Below are positions 52,770 to 61,277 of a stretch of 64,000 nt of DNA, in pieces. The position numbers and the translations under genes were made by a program. Within the stretch, counting starts at the first letter, position 1; each line of letters opens with the position of its first letter. Where the stretch lies: the NCBI RefSeq assembly GCF_001543105.1, contig NZ_CP014159.1, positions 1,302,001 to 1,366,000 of the forward strand, in the 5' to 3' direction. This DNA comes from Aerococcus christensenii. GTDB taxonomy: Bacteria > Bacillota > Bacilli > Lactobacillales > Aerococcaceae. A model generated the notes under the pieces. That model was not told where the DNA came from, ran no database searches, and was given only the letters and a program-made list of their open reading frames with translations.

Positions 52770-53696
52770 ATGACAACACCCGTTGATATTACTGTAAATT
52801 TACCAGGATTAGCGATGAAGAATCCCATTATGCCTGCCTCTGGGACCTTTGGTTATGGAGATTTTGCTTGGTGCCAATCCTTAGATTTGAACCGTTTAGG
52901 GGCCTTGGTGATTAAGACCACTACACTGGAAGAAAGAGAAGGCAATCCGCAACCTCAAATTTGGGTGGGCGATGATTTTAGTATTAATGCCGTCGGACTA
53001 AAAAATCCTGGGATTGATTGTGTTATTAAAGAGAAATTACCTGCACTTAAAGAAAAATATCCAGATCTTCCTATTATAGGTAGTGTAGGGGGCTCGACCA
53101 TGGAGGATTATTGTCGAGTGGCTGAATTATTTAGCCAATCTGGTAGGGTAGATGCCTTAGAATTAAATATTTCCTGTCCGAATGTTCATGAAGGAGGCAT
53201 GGCCTTTGGGACAGACCCTAAAGTGGCTATGGAGTTAACGCAAAAGGTGAAGGCTGTGATTGATTGCCCACTTTATGTGAAGTTAACCCCGAATGTTACA
53301 GATGTTGTTTCTGTGGCTAAAGCAGTTGAAGAAGGGGGAGCAGATGGCTTAACTTTAATCAACACCTTATTTGGGATGCACATTGATGTAGAGAAACGTC
53401 AACCAGTGATTGCAAATGTGATGGGAGGCGTTTCAGGTAAGCCGCTGAAGGCCTTAGCCGTCCGTATGGTTTATCAGGTACGTCAAGCCACCAACTTGCC
53501 AATTATTGGGGTAGGTGGTATTGAAACTGTAGATGATGTGATTGAATTATTCCTTGCAGGGGCGAATGCCGTCCAAGTAGGAACCGCTCACTTTAAGGAT
53601 GCAGAGATCTGTGATCACTTAGCCCAAGCTCTTCCTCAACGTTTACAAGAGTTAGGATTTGACCGGTTAGATCATCTCGCACAAATCTTTCACTAG
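52770..53696 (+). CDS. pyrD: Dihydroorotate dehydrogenase, catalytic subunit (class 1B type)
   Basis: A 308-residue FMN enzyme oxidising dihydroorotate to orotate. SGTFGYG, INAVGLKNPGID and NISCPNVHEGG with the catalytic cysteine mark class 1B, which normally works with an iron-sulfur/FAD partner PyrK and passes electrons to NAD. No pyrK is in this window, so it must lie elsewhere or the enzyme acts alone. The ATG at 52770 follows GAAAGGAAGAG; the open frame extends into pyrC. Confidence 0.93.
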   Translation: MTTPVDITVNLPGLAMKNPIMPASGTFGYGDFAWCQSLDLNRLGALVIKTTTLEEREGNPQPQIWVGDDFSINAVGLKNPGIDCVIKEKLPALKEKYPDLPIIGSVGGSTMEDYCRVAELFSQSGRVDALELNISCPNVHEGGMAFGTDPKVAMELTQKVKAVIDCPLYVKLTPNVTDVVSVAKAVEEGGADGLTLINTLFGMHIDVEKRQPVIANVMGGVSGKPLKALAVRMVYQVRQATNLPIIGVGGIETVDDVIELFLAGANAVQVGTAHFKDAEICDHLAQALPQRLQELGFDRLDHLAQIFH

Positions 53697-53865
53697 GTCT
53701 TAATGGGCTGCTTTTTGAAGTTCTCTTTCGACGTCATCCCCTTTCAACAGTTTATTATCATCTTTGTAAGCCGTTAGAAACTTTTTAGGAAAGAGCAGCC
53801 TGATTGAGTGACGTTATGGCTTATTTTTGATAAAGAAAATGCACACCCTTTTTTATCAATCAAAT

Positions 53866-53910
53866 GCTAGTTTCTTCTTGGAATGAAAAAAGAAGAGACT
53901 AGCGTTTTTT
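53866..53910 (+). terminator. Terminator after pyrD
   Basis: GCTAGTTTCTTCTT pairs with AAGAAGAGACTAGC (one G-T) and is followed by six T. It lies 170 bases after pyrD; between them I see only a weak GGCTGCT/AGCAGCC inverted pair at 53706 and 53793. Confidence 0.8.
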
Positions 53911-54037
53911 AGCGTAGAGAAAGGAAAGAGGGATAATGAAGAAAATAAGAAGAGAGGTCAGTATTTCTCTCATTTTTCAAAAAAGTTTACCTTATGAGAT
54001 AATAAACTCAAGTATACGAGAAAGGAGATGCTTATCT

Positions 54038-54195
54038 ATGGATAATAAAAAATGAAAATTGGCATTTATTTGTTAGCAAGTGTAGCCCTGACGAGCTTTT
54101 TATCTAGCCAAGTGAGCGTTCAAGCTGCAGAAAAAGGATCGCAAGCAAGAGCGATAATAGCAAGAGTGATAGAAATCTTACCCACTAATTTTTAA
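54038..54195 (+). pseudogene. Frameshifted fragment of a secreted protein
   Basis: After AAAGGAGAT, ATG at 54038 gives MDNKK-stop. One extra A in the following A run would join it to MKIGIYLLASVALTSFLSSQ and VSVQAAEKG, a clear signal peptide. A second shift would give SKSDNSKSDRNLTH before a stop. The remains are too short for a working gene. Confidence 0.5.
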
Positions 54196-54220
54196 AAAGG
54201 TTACATGGAGCAAATAAGGC

Positions 54221-54248
54221 TTGACTTTAAAAATTATTTTGCTAAAAT
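54221..54248 (+). promoter_or_regulatory. Promoter of rplU-prp-rpmA
   Basis: TTGACT and TAAAAT are 16 bases apart; transcription would start at about 54255, at the L21 leader. Confidence 0.7.
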
Positions 54249-54249
54249 A

Positions 54250-54352
54250 ATAGTGTTGTATTTCTGTACGCACCAGAACTGCAACCGCACAAGACTGTGT
54301 TAAAGTACGGGTAGCCGTCACCTTTCTTGGCGAGTCTAAGTCTATATAAGGA
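54250..54352 (+). promoter_or_regulatory. Ribosomal protein L21 leader RNA
   Basis: The 100 bases before rplU contain CGCACCAGAACTGCAACCGC, GTACGGGTAGCCGTCACC and TTGGCGAGTC, as in the conserved L21 leader of Firmicutes. It probably binds L21 for feedback. No terminator is seen. Confidence 0.75.
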
Positions 54353-54362
54353 GGTGCATTGC

Positions 54363-54671
54363 ATGTACGCTGTAATTAAAACAGGTGGCAAGCAAATTAA
54401 AGTAGAAGAAGGTTCTGTGATCTTCGTTGAAAAACTTGACGCTCAAGCAGGCGACAAGGTAACTTTTGATGAAGTGGTGTTCGTTGGTGGAGAAGAAACC
54501 AAGATCGGTACACCATTAGTATCAGGCGCAACCGTTGAAGGAACAGTTGAGAAACAAGGTCGTGAAAAGAAAGTGACAACTTTCAAATATCGTCCTAAGA
54601 AAGATTCTCGTTCTAAACAAGGTCATCGTCAACCTTATACAAAAGTTGTCATCGATAGCATCAAAGCGTAA
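54363..54671 (+). CDS. rplU: 50S ribosomal protein L21
   Basis: 102 residues, full length. The start [17 protein letters not shown] and the C-terminal [20 protein letters not shown] are diagnostic. The ATG at 54363 follows AAGGAGGTG; a longer frame from 54327 covers that site and is rejected. First gene of the rplU-prp-rpmA set. Confidence 0.97.
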   Translation: MYAVIKTGGKQIKVEEGSVIFVEKLDAQAGDKVTFDEVVFVGGEETKIGTPLVSGATVEGTVEKQGREKKVTTFKYRPKKDSRSKQGHRQPYTKVVIDSIKA

Positions 54672-54674
54672 TCG

Positions 54675-55010
54675 ATGATCCAAGCGACATTTAAAGAGCA
54701 AGGAGAAGATATGGTAGCCATGACGGTTGAAGGGCATGCCATGTCAGCAGAATACGGGCAAGATTTGGTCTGTGCGGCTGTCTCCACGTTAACAATTTCT
54801 ATGGTGAATAACCTAGAACGTTTGACAGGCGTGCGCCCACTGGTGGAACAAGAGCCAGAGGGGGGATATCTTTACTGTGAACTGCCTCAAGATTTGAGTG
54901 ATGCGCAAAAGCAAGTGGCTCAAATTTTGATGAAGAATTGTTACCTTGCCCTCAAAGAAGATGTTGCCAAGTCAGCACCTGAATCTCTTCAGGTCATTCT
55001 CATCCATTAG
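54675..55010 (+). CDS. prp: Ribosomal-processing cysteine protease Prp
   Basis: A 111-residue YsxB/Prp protease that removes the N-terminal extension of L27. The catalytic pair is H21 in EGHA and C33 in LVCAAVST. It lies between rplU and rpmA as in other Firmicutes, and its substrate site is present in the next gene. It starts four bases after rplU. Confidence 0.94.
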   Translation: MIQATFKEQGEDMVAMTVEGHAMSAEYGQDLVCAAVSTLTISMVNNLERLTGVRPLVEQEPEGGYLYCELPQDLSDAQKQVAQILMKNCYLALKEDVAKSAPESLQVILIH

Positions 55011-55027
55011 GAATAGGAGGAAGCTTC

Positions 55028-55312
55028 ATGTTGAAATTAAATTTACAATTTTTCGCCCATAAAAAAGGTGGCGGTTCTACCGCTAACGGTCGTGACTCTC
55101 AAGCAAAGCGTTTAGGCGCTAAACGTGCAGACGGCCAATTTGTTACCGGTGGATCTATTCTTTACCGTCAACGTGGTACCCATATTCATCCAGGGGTTAA
55201 CGTTGGTCGCGGTGGAGATGATACACTTTACGCTTTAGTTGACGGTATCGTTAAATTTGAACGTAAAGGCCGCAATCAAAAACAAGTTTCTGTATACGCA
55301 GAAGAAGCTTAG
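55028..55312 (+). CDS. rpmA: 50S ribosomal protein L27 with cleavable N-terminus
   Basis: 94 residues. The first nine, MLKLNLQFF, are the extension cleaved by Prp in Firmicutes, leaving [15 protein letters not shown] as the mature start that reaches the peptidyl transferase centre. The rest is typical. AGGAGGAAG precedes the start. It ends the ribosomal operon. Confidence 0.97.
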   Translation: MLKLNLQFFAHKKGGGSTANGRDSQAKRLGAKRADGQFVTGGSILYRQRGTHIHPGVNVGRGGDDTLYALVDGIVKFERKGRNQKQVSVYAEEA

Positions 55313-55334
55313 TATGAGTCATATAAATCAATAG

Positions 55335-55379
55335 ATACGCTTATCTCTCATTAGAGGGGTAAGCGTATTTTTTTATTTT
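55335..55379 (+). terminator. Terminator after rpmA
   Basis: ATACGCTTA pairs with TAAGCGTAT, with an inner TCTC/GAGG stem, then seven T. Confidence 0.92.
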
Positions 55380-55398
55380 GTCGGGGAAGAGAAGTGAG

Positions 55399-55457
55399 TT
55401 GACGGATGACAGTATTAAGGATATAATACAGTTGAAATTGTATTATATCCTTAATAC
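55399..55457 (+). promoter_or_regulatory. Promoter with 19-bp perfect palindromic operator
   Basis: TTGACG (55399) and TATAAT (55422) are 17 bases apart. The -10 box lies inside the left arm of an inverted repeat, GTATTAAGGATATAATACA (55412-55430), whose perfect partner is at 55439-55457 with an eight-base centre. A repressor bound there would block RNA polymerase. The GntR gene follows, so autoregulation is likely. Confidence 0.82.
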
Positions 55458-55475
55458 AATGAAGGGAGGTTACTT

Positions 55476-55853
55476 ATGGAGTTTAATAAGCGCCTGCCGA
55501 TTTATAGGCAACTTGCAGAGATTTTTCGTCAGAAGATGGCCTCTGGGGAATTTCTGCCAGGCAGTGAGTTGCCAAGTCGTCGTCAGGTAGCGAGTGATTT
55601 GTGTATTAATCCGAATACAGTTCAACGGGCCTATTCGCTTTTGGAAAGTGAAGGGTTAATTGAGACCAAACAAACTAATCATAGTCAGGTGACAGAAGAC
55701 GTTAAACGGTTAGACGACTTACGGCAAGATTTGGTGGCTTTGGCGATAGATGATTTCTTACAAAAAATTCGTCCTCTTCATGTGGAGGAAAAAACATTGA
55801 TGAGATTATTAGAGCGATCCTTGGATAAAAAGGAGGAAAGTAGTCATGATTGA
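55476..55853 (+). CDS. GntR-family regulator, YtrA subfamily
   Basis: A 125-residue regulator with an N-terminal winged helix (LPIYRQLAEIFRQKMASGEF, LPSRRQVASDLCINPNTVQR, AYSLLESEGLIETKQ) and a short C-terminal dimer helix, the YtrA layout. Such regulators sit before ABC transporter genes and sense cell-wall stress or are simple repressors. The palindrome upstream is its probable site. It overlaps the ATPase gene by eight bases. Confidence 0.92.
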   Translation: MEFNKRLPIYRQLAEIFRQKMASGEFLPGSELPSRRQVASDLCINPNTVQRAYSLLESEGLIETKQTNHSQVTEDVKRLDDLRQDLVALAIDDFLQKIRPLHVEEKTLMRLLERSLDKKEESSHD

Positions 55854-56531
55854 ATTTCAAGATGTGGTGAAACGGTATGGAAGAAAAAAGTACTCGATGG
55901 GGTTTCTTTTTGCTTGAATAAAAATCAAGTAACCTGTCTGATTGGGGTAAATGGAACTGGAAAGACAACCCTTATGAAGTTATTGATGAAATTAACTCCT
56001 TTAGATTCTGGGAAAATTTTATTAGATGGTCGGCCGATCCGTTCCAAAGATTTTGAACGGATTATGTTTATTCCGGATACTCCGACTTTGGATGATCTCC
56101 AAACGATTCGGGAGTCCTTGAATAGCGTGGCAAGATATTACCCGAATTATAATGAAGAACGTGCGCGTAAATTACTTCGTTTCTTCCGATTAAGAGAAGA
56201 TGAGCAGATTTCCAATTTATCTAAGGGAAATGTAGCCAAGGTAGGGTTACTTTTAGGCTTAGTGGTGGACTCTGATTACTTGATCATGGATGAACCTTTT
56301 TCTGGTATTGATATTTTTACGCGAGAAGAAGTGGCGAAAGTCTTCACTGAAGAATTGATTGGGGATAGAGGGGTATTGATTTCTACCCATGAAATCCAAG
56401 ATATTGAAGCTTTAGTCGATATGGCTGTTTTGCTGGATAGAGGGAGGATTGTTGAGACCTTCTCTCCAGAAGAAGTTCGTGATTTAGAAGGAAAATCTAT
56501 TGTAGATGTTATGCGGGAGGTGTATCTTTAA
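55846..56531 (+). pseudogene. ABC transporter ATPase with a frameshift near codon 15
   Basis: ATG at 55846 after AAGGAGGAAAG begins MIEFQDVVKRYGRKK and then runs off frame to a stop at about 55917. The next frame continues as VLDGVSFCLNKNQVTCLIG and gives a full ATPase: GVNGTGKTT (Walker A), NLSKGNVAKVGLL (signature variant), YLIMDEPFSGID (Walker B), STHEIQD. The break lies in a run of six A (55876-55881); seven would restore the frame and a 228-residue protein. It may be a mutation, a phase-variable tract or a sequencing error. Confidence 0.8.
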
Positions 56532-57337
56532 TGAAAAAATTCCTATCGCTTTATGTGGATGAATTGAATCGTTCCAAAACTTATTTCTTAGGAATAGTAG
56601 CTTTTATGCTCGTAAGTGAGGGAGCGAGTTTGTTTTACAAAATTTTTCGTGATTTAAGTCTCTGGCGTGAAGGAAAGGAAGTAGTTCCCTCCAATATTAT
56701 GATTTACATGGTTAGTGGTATGAATAATGCGATTCATGGGGGAATTTTTTTAGCTCTGGCAATTTTTTCATTTTTGATTTGGCAAAGAGATTGGCAAGGT
56801 AAGGGACGGATGATTTATCGCTTAATGACTTTGCCAGGGTCTCGGTTAAGTGTAGGACTTGCTAAATGGGCGACGGTCATGACCTTTATTTTTGCTTTAT
56901 TAGGTATTCAATTGGCTTTGATTGCTGGGTGCAATGTCCTCTTAGCTGGGGTATTACCAAAAGAAATCTATACTTATCTTCCTTATTTTTACTATTTTTC
57001 TCAGCAAGCAGGAATTTTGAATCTTTTCCTACCTTTCAATGGCTATGATTTTTTGATGTCTTATTTATTGGGATCAAGTTTAGTCTTAGTTTTGTTTAAT
57101 GCGGTTGTATTGTATTATTGTGAGCGGGTGAATGGACTTTTACGCTTAGTGGTGAAAGAGAGTTTATTCTTTATTGGAATAGTTGCTTTTATCTTTAACT
57201 ATTGGAGAGGAATGTTTGTTTATTTACATCCTCTAGAGTTGGAAATTGCTTACTTGAGTGCTTTGGGATCCGTAATTTTGATAGGAATTAATCTTTTGCT
57301 ATTGAATTATCAATTGAATCGGCGTTTGTATTGTTAG
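56531..57337 (+). CDS. ABC transporter membrane protein
   Basis: A 268-residue protein with six or so hydrophobic segments (FLGIVAFMLVSEGASLF, GGIFLALAIFSFLIW, WATVMTFIFALLGIQLALIA, SYLLGSSLVLVLFNAVVLYY, LFFIGIVAFIFNYW, ALGSVILIGINLLLLNY). It is the likely permease partner of the frameshifted ATPase, whose stop overlaps its start by one base. The substrate is unknown; YtrA-linked systems elsewhere concern peptide antibiotics or cell-wall precursors. Confidence 0.8.
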   Translation: MKKFLSLYVDELNRSKTYFLGIVAFMLVSEGASLFYKIFRDLSLWREGKEVVPSNIMIYMVSGMNNAIHGGIFLALAIFSFLIWQRDWQGKGRMIYRLMTLPGSRLSVGLAKWATVMTFIFALLGIQLALIAGCNVLLAGVLPKEIYTYLPYFYYFSQQAGILNLFLPFNGYDFLMSYLLGSSLVLVLFNAVVLYYCERVNGLLRLVVKESLFFIGIVAFIFNYWRGMFVYLHPLELEIAYLSALGSVILIGINLLLLNYQLNRRLYC

Positions 57338-57348
57338 GAGGGATTTCT

Positions 57349-58491
57349 ATGAATCGCTATTTATTTCCAAGTGTGTGTAGCTTAGGGATAGTTGCTCTTT
57401 TAGGATTGAATATGATCTATCCGACGATTGCTCAAGACCGTATCGTCGTTGAAAATCAACAGGGAGATTTTAAGCTTTTAGAAAATCATCCTGTACTTTT
57501 AGCACGATATGAAAAAGAGCAGAATCCTTCTCAACAGAAAAAATTTTTTCAGATTCCTTTTCACTATGTTAATGGGAAATCAACGCTATATCCTTCTTCT
57601 GTTTTTTCTCCCTATTATCGTCATGCTTTTGCTTTTGAAGAAATGAAAAGTTTCCCGATGGGCGTGCGTCCAGATTTGTCGAACTATCAAAGTTTAAAAT
57701 TAGGAGGGCGGGTAGAGTTTGTTTATCGGACGTCTTATTTTAACCAGGCGACGAATAGTTTGGATTATATTCTTATTGATCAGGCCAATCAAACTTGGAA
57801 GTCTTATTCGTCAGATTTGCCAAAAAACTTTGGTCAGTTTTATGTCTATGCATATAGTCAAAAGGGTCAAGAAGTGACCCTTTATTTGGATAAATACAGT
57901 AAAGAACATACGGAGAAACAGCATTTGTTTTCAGTGAAGATTGATTTAGAAACGGGACAAGTGAAGGAGTCAGCCCCTTCTTCACTGACTACTACTGGAA
58001 ATGTGAGATTGATTTCTTTGGTAACTGCTTCTAAGGCCCCTCAATGGGTGCCTGTCGCTATGTGGGATGAGAATAATAAGATAAAAGATTTAACCCTCTA
58101 TCATGCAGACGATTTTCAAAAGAAAGTCAATCTTAATCTCTCAGATTTTTCAGAGAAGAAGAGAGAGGAAGCCTACCAAAATTGTTTGGTCATTGGGGAG
58201 AATATTTATACGGCTCTCCTCAAGCCAGAGGCTAGACCAAAGGATTCGTCCGAGGCATTTTGGAAATATTATCGGTATGATTTTGATCAAGAAAAATTCG
58301 TCCCTATTTTGGAAGAAGAGGGGCCTATCTATTACGGCAAAGTGGTCGCAGGGAAGTTATATACTTTTCATAAAAAATCAGAAGGAAAATTTCAATTAAA
58401 ATGCTATGATTTAGAGACAGGCAAAGTTCTTGCTCAAGAAGATTATTTGCTCCCTGTAAAAGAGGGAATGGGTGTGCAAGTGAAGATGTAG
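57349..58491 (+). CDS. Membrane-anchored or secreted protein of the ABC operon, unknown
   Basis: A 380-residue protein with one N-terminal hydrophobic helix (FPSVCSLGIVALLGLNMIY) that can be a signal or an anchor. The rest is extracytoplasmic, rich in aromatic residues and in beta-like repeats such as YYRYDFDQEKFVPIL and LYTFHKKSEGKFQLKCYDLE, so a propeller-like fold is possible. AGGAGGGA precedes the ATG at 57349. It is the last gene of the GntR operon and may be an accessory sensor or binding protein; I know no homologue by name. Confidence 0.6.
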   Translation: MNRYLFPSVCSLGIVALLGLNMIYPTIAQDRIVVENQQGDFKLLENHPVLLARYEKEQNPSQQKKFFQIPFHYVNGKSTLYPSSVFSPYYRHAFAFEEMKSFPMGVRPDLSNYQSLKLGGRVEFVYRTSYFNQATNSLDYILIDQANQTWKSYSSDLPKNFGQFYVYAYSQKGQEVTLYLDKYSKEHTEKQHLFSVKIDLETGQVKESAPSSLTTTGNVRLISLVTASKAPQWVPVAMWDENNKIKDLTLYHADDFQKKVNLNLSDFSEKKREEAYQNCLVIGENIYTALLKPEARPKDSSEAFWKYYRYDFDQEKFVPILEEEGPIYYGKVVAGKLYTFHKKSEGKFQLKCYDLETGKVLAQEDYLLPVKEGMGVQVKM

Positions 58492-58586
58492 GAAAGGTTA
58501 GAAATTAAGAAAAATTCAGTAAATTGATGTGACCCCAAAAAGTTAGACTTTTTAAACGTAGTAGTTTGATCGACTGCTACGTTTTT

Positions 58587-59405
58587 TTATGCAGCCGTAA
58601 GGCTGATCCGATATTGAACAGGACTCATACATCCTAGTCGTTCTTTGATTCGTTTTTCGTTATAGGACTTGATATATTCCTCTATGGCGGATTTTAATTC
58701 TTCATAACTGTAATAGATAACCCCATAATAAATTTCTCGTTTTAGTAAGCCAAAAAAGTTTTCCATCACTGAATTATCGTGACAGTTGCCTTTCCTGGAC
58801 ATACTTTGGAAAATTCGTTCTGCCTTTAAGCGATCTTTATAACTTTTTATCTGATAAGCCCAACCCTGATCTGAATGAAAAGTACGACGATAAGGACAAT
58901 CTGATGTTACTTGAATGGCTTGATCTAAAGCTGTCATCACATTGATAGCAGAAGGGCTTCTATCGATACTATAACTTAAGGTTTTGCTATTAAACATATC
59001 CATAAAGGAATCTAAATACAGTTTGTGCATCGTCATACGCCCCTTTTTATCGACTTCGTAATATTTAAATTCAGTCGTGTCAGTTGTCACCTTTTGGTGA
59101 GGAATCGAGGTGCAGAAACGACGATGGATTCTATTAGGCGCTATTCGACCATATTTACCTTTATAAGAATTATATTTTCGACTTTTTCTCGTGTATGAAG
59201 TAACTTGAAGCTTTAATTTTTGCATGAGTCGTTGAATTTTTTTCTTATTGATCAGAAAGCCTTGATTTTTCAGCGCAGCGGTCATACGCCGATAGCCGTA
59301 ATCTTTATTTTCTTGGCAAATTTCTATGAGTTTTGTTTCGATTTCTTGATCTGGATTTTTTCGATTGAATCTTTTCTGCCAGTACATAAAAGTGGCTTTT
59401 GGCAT
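58587..59405 (-). CDS. IS3-family transposase OrfB
   Basis: A 272-residue DDE transposase domain. The catalytic residues are D in TTDTTEFKY, D in FHSDQGWAYQ and E in NSVMENFFGLLKRE; HTH_21-type residues (YGYRRMTAAL) precede. The frame itself is undamaged, but the protein needs fusion with OrfA by frameshifting, and orfA is broken, so transposition from this copy is unlikely. Confidence 0.9.
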   Translation of the reverse strand: MPKATFMYWQKRFNRKNPDQEIETKLIEICQENKDYGYRRMTAALKNQGFLINKKKIQRLMQKLKLQVTSYTRKSRKYNSYKGKYGRIAPNRIHRRFCTSIPHQKVTTDTTEFKYYEVDKKGRMTMHKLYLDSFMDMFNSKTLSYSIDRSPSAINVMTALDQAIQVTSDCPYRRTFHSDQGWAYQIKSYKDRLKAERIFQSMSRKGNCHDNSVMENFFGLLKREIYYGVIYYSYEELKSAIEEYIKSYNEKRIKERLGCMSPVQYRISLTAA

Positions 59406-59429
59406 ACCTGTATATTTGAGAAGGTCTTT

Positions 59430-59995
59430 CAGGTTGAATTGTCCTCGGAGGCTGTGTATGATGTTCTTCCTCTAAACGCAACCTCCTCAACTCTTTTAAA
59501 AAAGCATTCTCTAACTTGGCCCAATATCATTCATCTTCCAACTGTTTAATCCGATCTGTACTCGTATCTACTGAATCTGCCCCATTGGGACGTTTGCCTT
59601 TCTTCTCTTTCTTTTTTCTTGTTTGTTCGTCGGTTTACGACCTTTCTTATGGCATCTCAATGCATCAGGACCAGCTAATCAAAAACGAGAAACCCAAGGG
59701 ATGCATTCATTATCCCCATCTGAATTGCTATGTCCTGATAGGAGAGTTCACTTGATAAATATAATTGTACAATAGCTAGCTTCGTTTCAAAAGAATAAGA
59801 ATTTTGTTTTCTAAACCTCAATAAGCTTTTATCCTCATAAGCCTTGTAATTAGCGATCCATCGTCGAATTTGACTTTTACTTTTTATTCCATGTTTTTTA
59901 GCAAGAAATGCGCAGCTACCTTTACCTTCTAAGTAAGCTTGAACAACTTCTTTCTTCAATTGATAACTATACTTCTGATAACTATACTTCGACAT
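59430..59995 (-). pseudogene. IS3-family OrfA, degenerate
   Basis: From the ATG at 59995 the frame is a normal OrfA helix-turn-helix (AFLAKKHGIKSKSQIRRWIA, then ELSYQDIAIQMGI). It stops at 59675 after MNASLGFLVFD. Further on, other frames show CHKKGRKPTNKQEKK and, after an in-frame TGA at about 59525 (EDE-stop-YWAKLENAFLKEL), the leucine-zipper end. At least one frameshift and one nonsense codon are needed to explain it. Confidence 0.8.
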
Positions 59996-60164
59996 AAAAA
60001 TACCGCCCTCCAAAGGTTAGGTTTTTGGTCTAACTTTTGGGGGGCGGTACAAATGAAGGAACCAGTCCTAAGGGAGGCCCTCTTTTTGAGCTTAGACTAG
60101 ACAAAAGCCTGCTGAACATGTTAGCCTAGAGAGAGTGGAATGACAGAAATCGAGGGGGACTTTT

Positions 60165-61193
60165 GTGGATACAAAAAAAGTAAAAGAAAATTTTGAACAG
60201 TTACGCGTGATTACTGAAAAAATCGCCCAAGCTTTGGACATGTCCTATATGGAGGCCATTCATGAAACCCTTCAGAATTACGTATGTGGTCAAGTCCAAC
60301 AAATGGATGGGCAACCGGAAGATGCTGTTGTAGAAGAATTAGAAGCAGCTTATCAATCTCTTAGTGTGGAAGAATTAGCGAAAGAAGATCAACAAGCTTT
60401 GTGGCAATGGCTACTTTTAGAAGGCGTGAAGAGAGACGGTTTACATCCTAATTATCAGCCGACAGCAGATGCGGTCGCCATGATTATGGGTTACATGGCT
60501 GCGCGTTTGATGAAACATAACCAACAAAAGGCCAAGGAAGTTCTACAAGTTTTCGATCCTTGTATGGGAACGGGAAATTTAATGGAACATGTTTTAAAAA
60601 CTTTACGAAGAAATGGTTACCAAGCGGTTGGTCAAGGGATAGATAATGATGACTTAATGTTAGCTATTGGAGAGACGATGGCTGCTTTAGAGAAGGAGGA
60701 GGCACTCACTCTTACTTTAGGAGACGCTATGTCGGACTTACTTGTTGCACCGAGTCAGTTGGTGGTAGGGGATCTACCGGTGGGTTATTATCCTTTAGAC
60801 GAAACTGCAAAGAACTATATTAGCGGACAACCTTTCCTTGAAGAGAAGTCACACGCTTTTTCCCATTATTTGATGATCGAGCAAGGACTGAAATATATGG
60901 CGGACAGTGGTTGGGGTCTCTTCTTAGTGCCTAAGACTATGTTAAACGATCCGAATTTTCTCCGATTAATGAAGGCAATTAAAGAATATGGTTACTTGCA
61001 GGCCCTCCTTAACTTGCCAACCTCTCTCTTTGCACAAGAAAAGGCTCAAAAAAGTCTGCTACTGGTTCAACGTCACGGCGAGAAAGCCAAACAAAGTGTC
61101 AATGTGCTCATTGGAGATATCCCTGATTTCAAATCAGCGGAAAAGATGAATCAATTTATGACGAGTTTCCAACGGTGGCTAGAACAAATTTAA
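60165..61193 (+). CDS. YtxK-like class I SAM-dependent methyltransferase
   Basis: A 342-residue protein related to N6-adenine DNA methylases. SAM motif I is FDPCMGTGN near residue 130, and the position of the catalytic NPPY motif reads GDLPVGYYP, as in the YtxK group, so adenine methylation is doubtful. The N-terminal 90 residues are helical. GTG start with GAGGGGGAC. In many Lactobacillales this gene precedes ackA and follows the comG genes; here the left neighbour is the IS element. Confidence 0.85.
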   Translation: MDTKKVKENFEQLRVITEKIAQALDMSYMEAIHETLQNYVCGQVQQMDGQPEDAVVEELEAAYQSLSVEELAKEDQQALWQWLLLEGVKRDGLHPNYQPTADAVAMIMGYMAARLMKHNQQKAKEVLQVFDPCMGTGNLMEHVLKTLRRNGYQAVGQGIDNDDLMLAIGETMAALEKEEALTLTLGDAMSDLLVAPSQLVVGDLPVGYYPLDETAKNYISGQPFLEEKSHAFSHYLMIEQGLKYMADSGWGLFLVPKTMLNDPNFLRLMKAIKEYGYLQALLNLPTSLFAQEKAQKSLLLVQRHGEKAKQSVNVLIGDIPDFKSAEKMNQFMTSFQRWLEQI

Positions 61194-61231
61194 GGGATAA
61201 AAATTTGGCCTTTAAATAATTCAAGAGAAAT

Positions 61232-61262
61232 AAAAAAGCGAAGACATTGTCTTCGCTTTTTT
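61232..61262 (+). terminator. Bidirectional terminator
   Basis: AAAAAAGCGAAGAC pairs perfectly with GTCTTCGCTTTTTT around ATT. It serves the methyltransferase and the converging ABC genes. Confidence 0.93.
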
Positions 61263-61277
61263 GTGTACTTCTTTCTA

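Larger units (their letters stand above)
58528..60051 (-). mobile_element. IS3-family insertion sequence (IS150-like), decayed
   Basis: About 1.5 kb with imperfect ends: TGTGACCCCAAAAAGTTAGAC on the left and, read inwards, TGTACCGCCCCCCAAAAG then TTAGACC on the right. Inside are orfA (broken) and orfB (open), both leftward. The OrfB DDE residues and the two-frame layout place it in IS3. No clear target duplication is seen at the two edges (TTGA on the left, AATGA on the right). Confidence 0.85.

Noticed and set aside
59220..59755. Forward frames of 79-109 codons across the IS
   Set aside because: They are antisense to orfA/orfB and lack ribosome sites.
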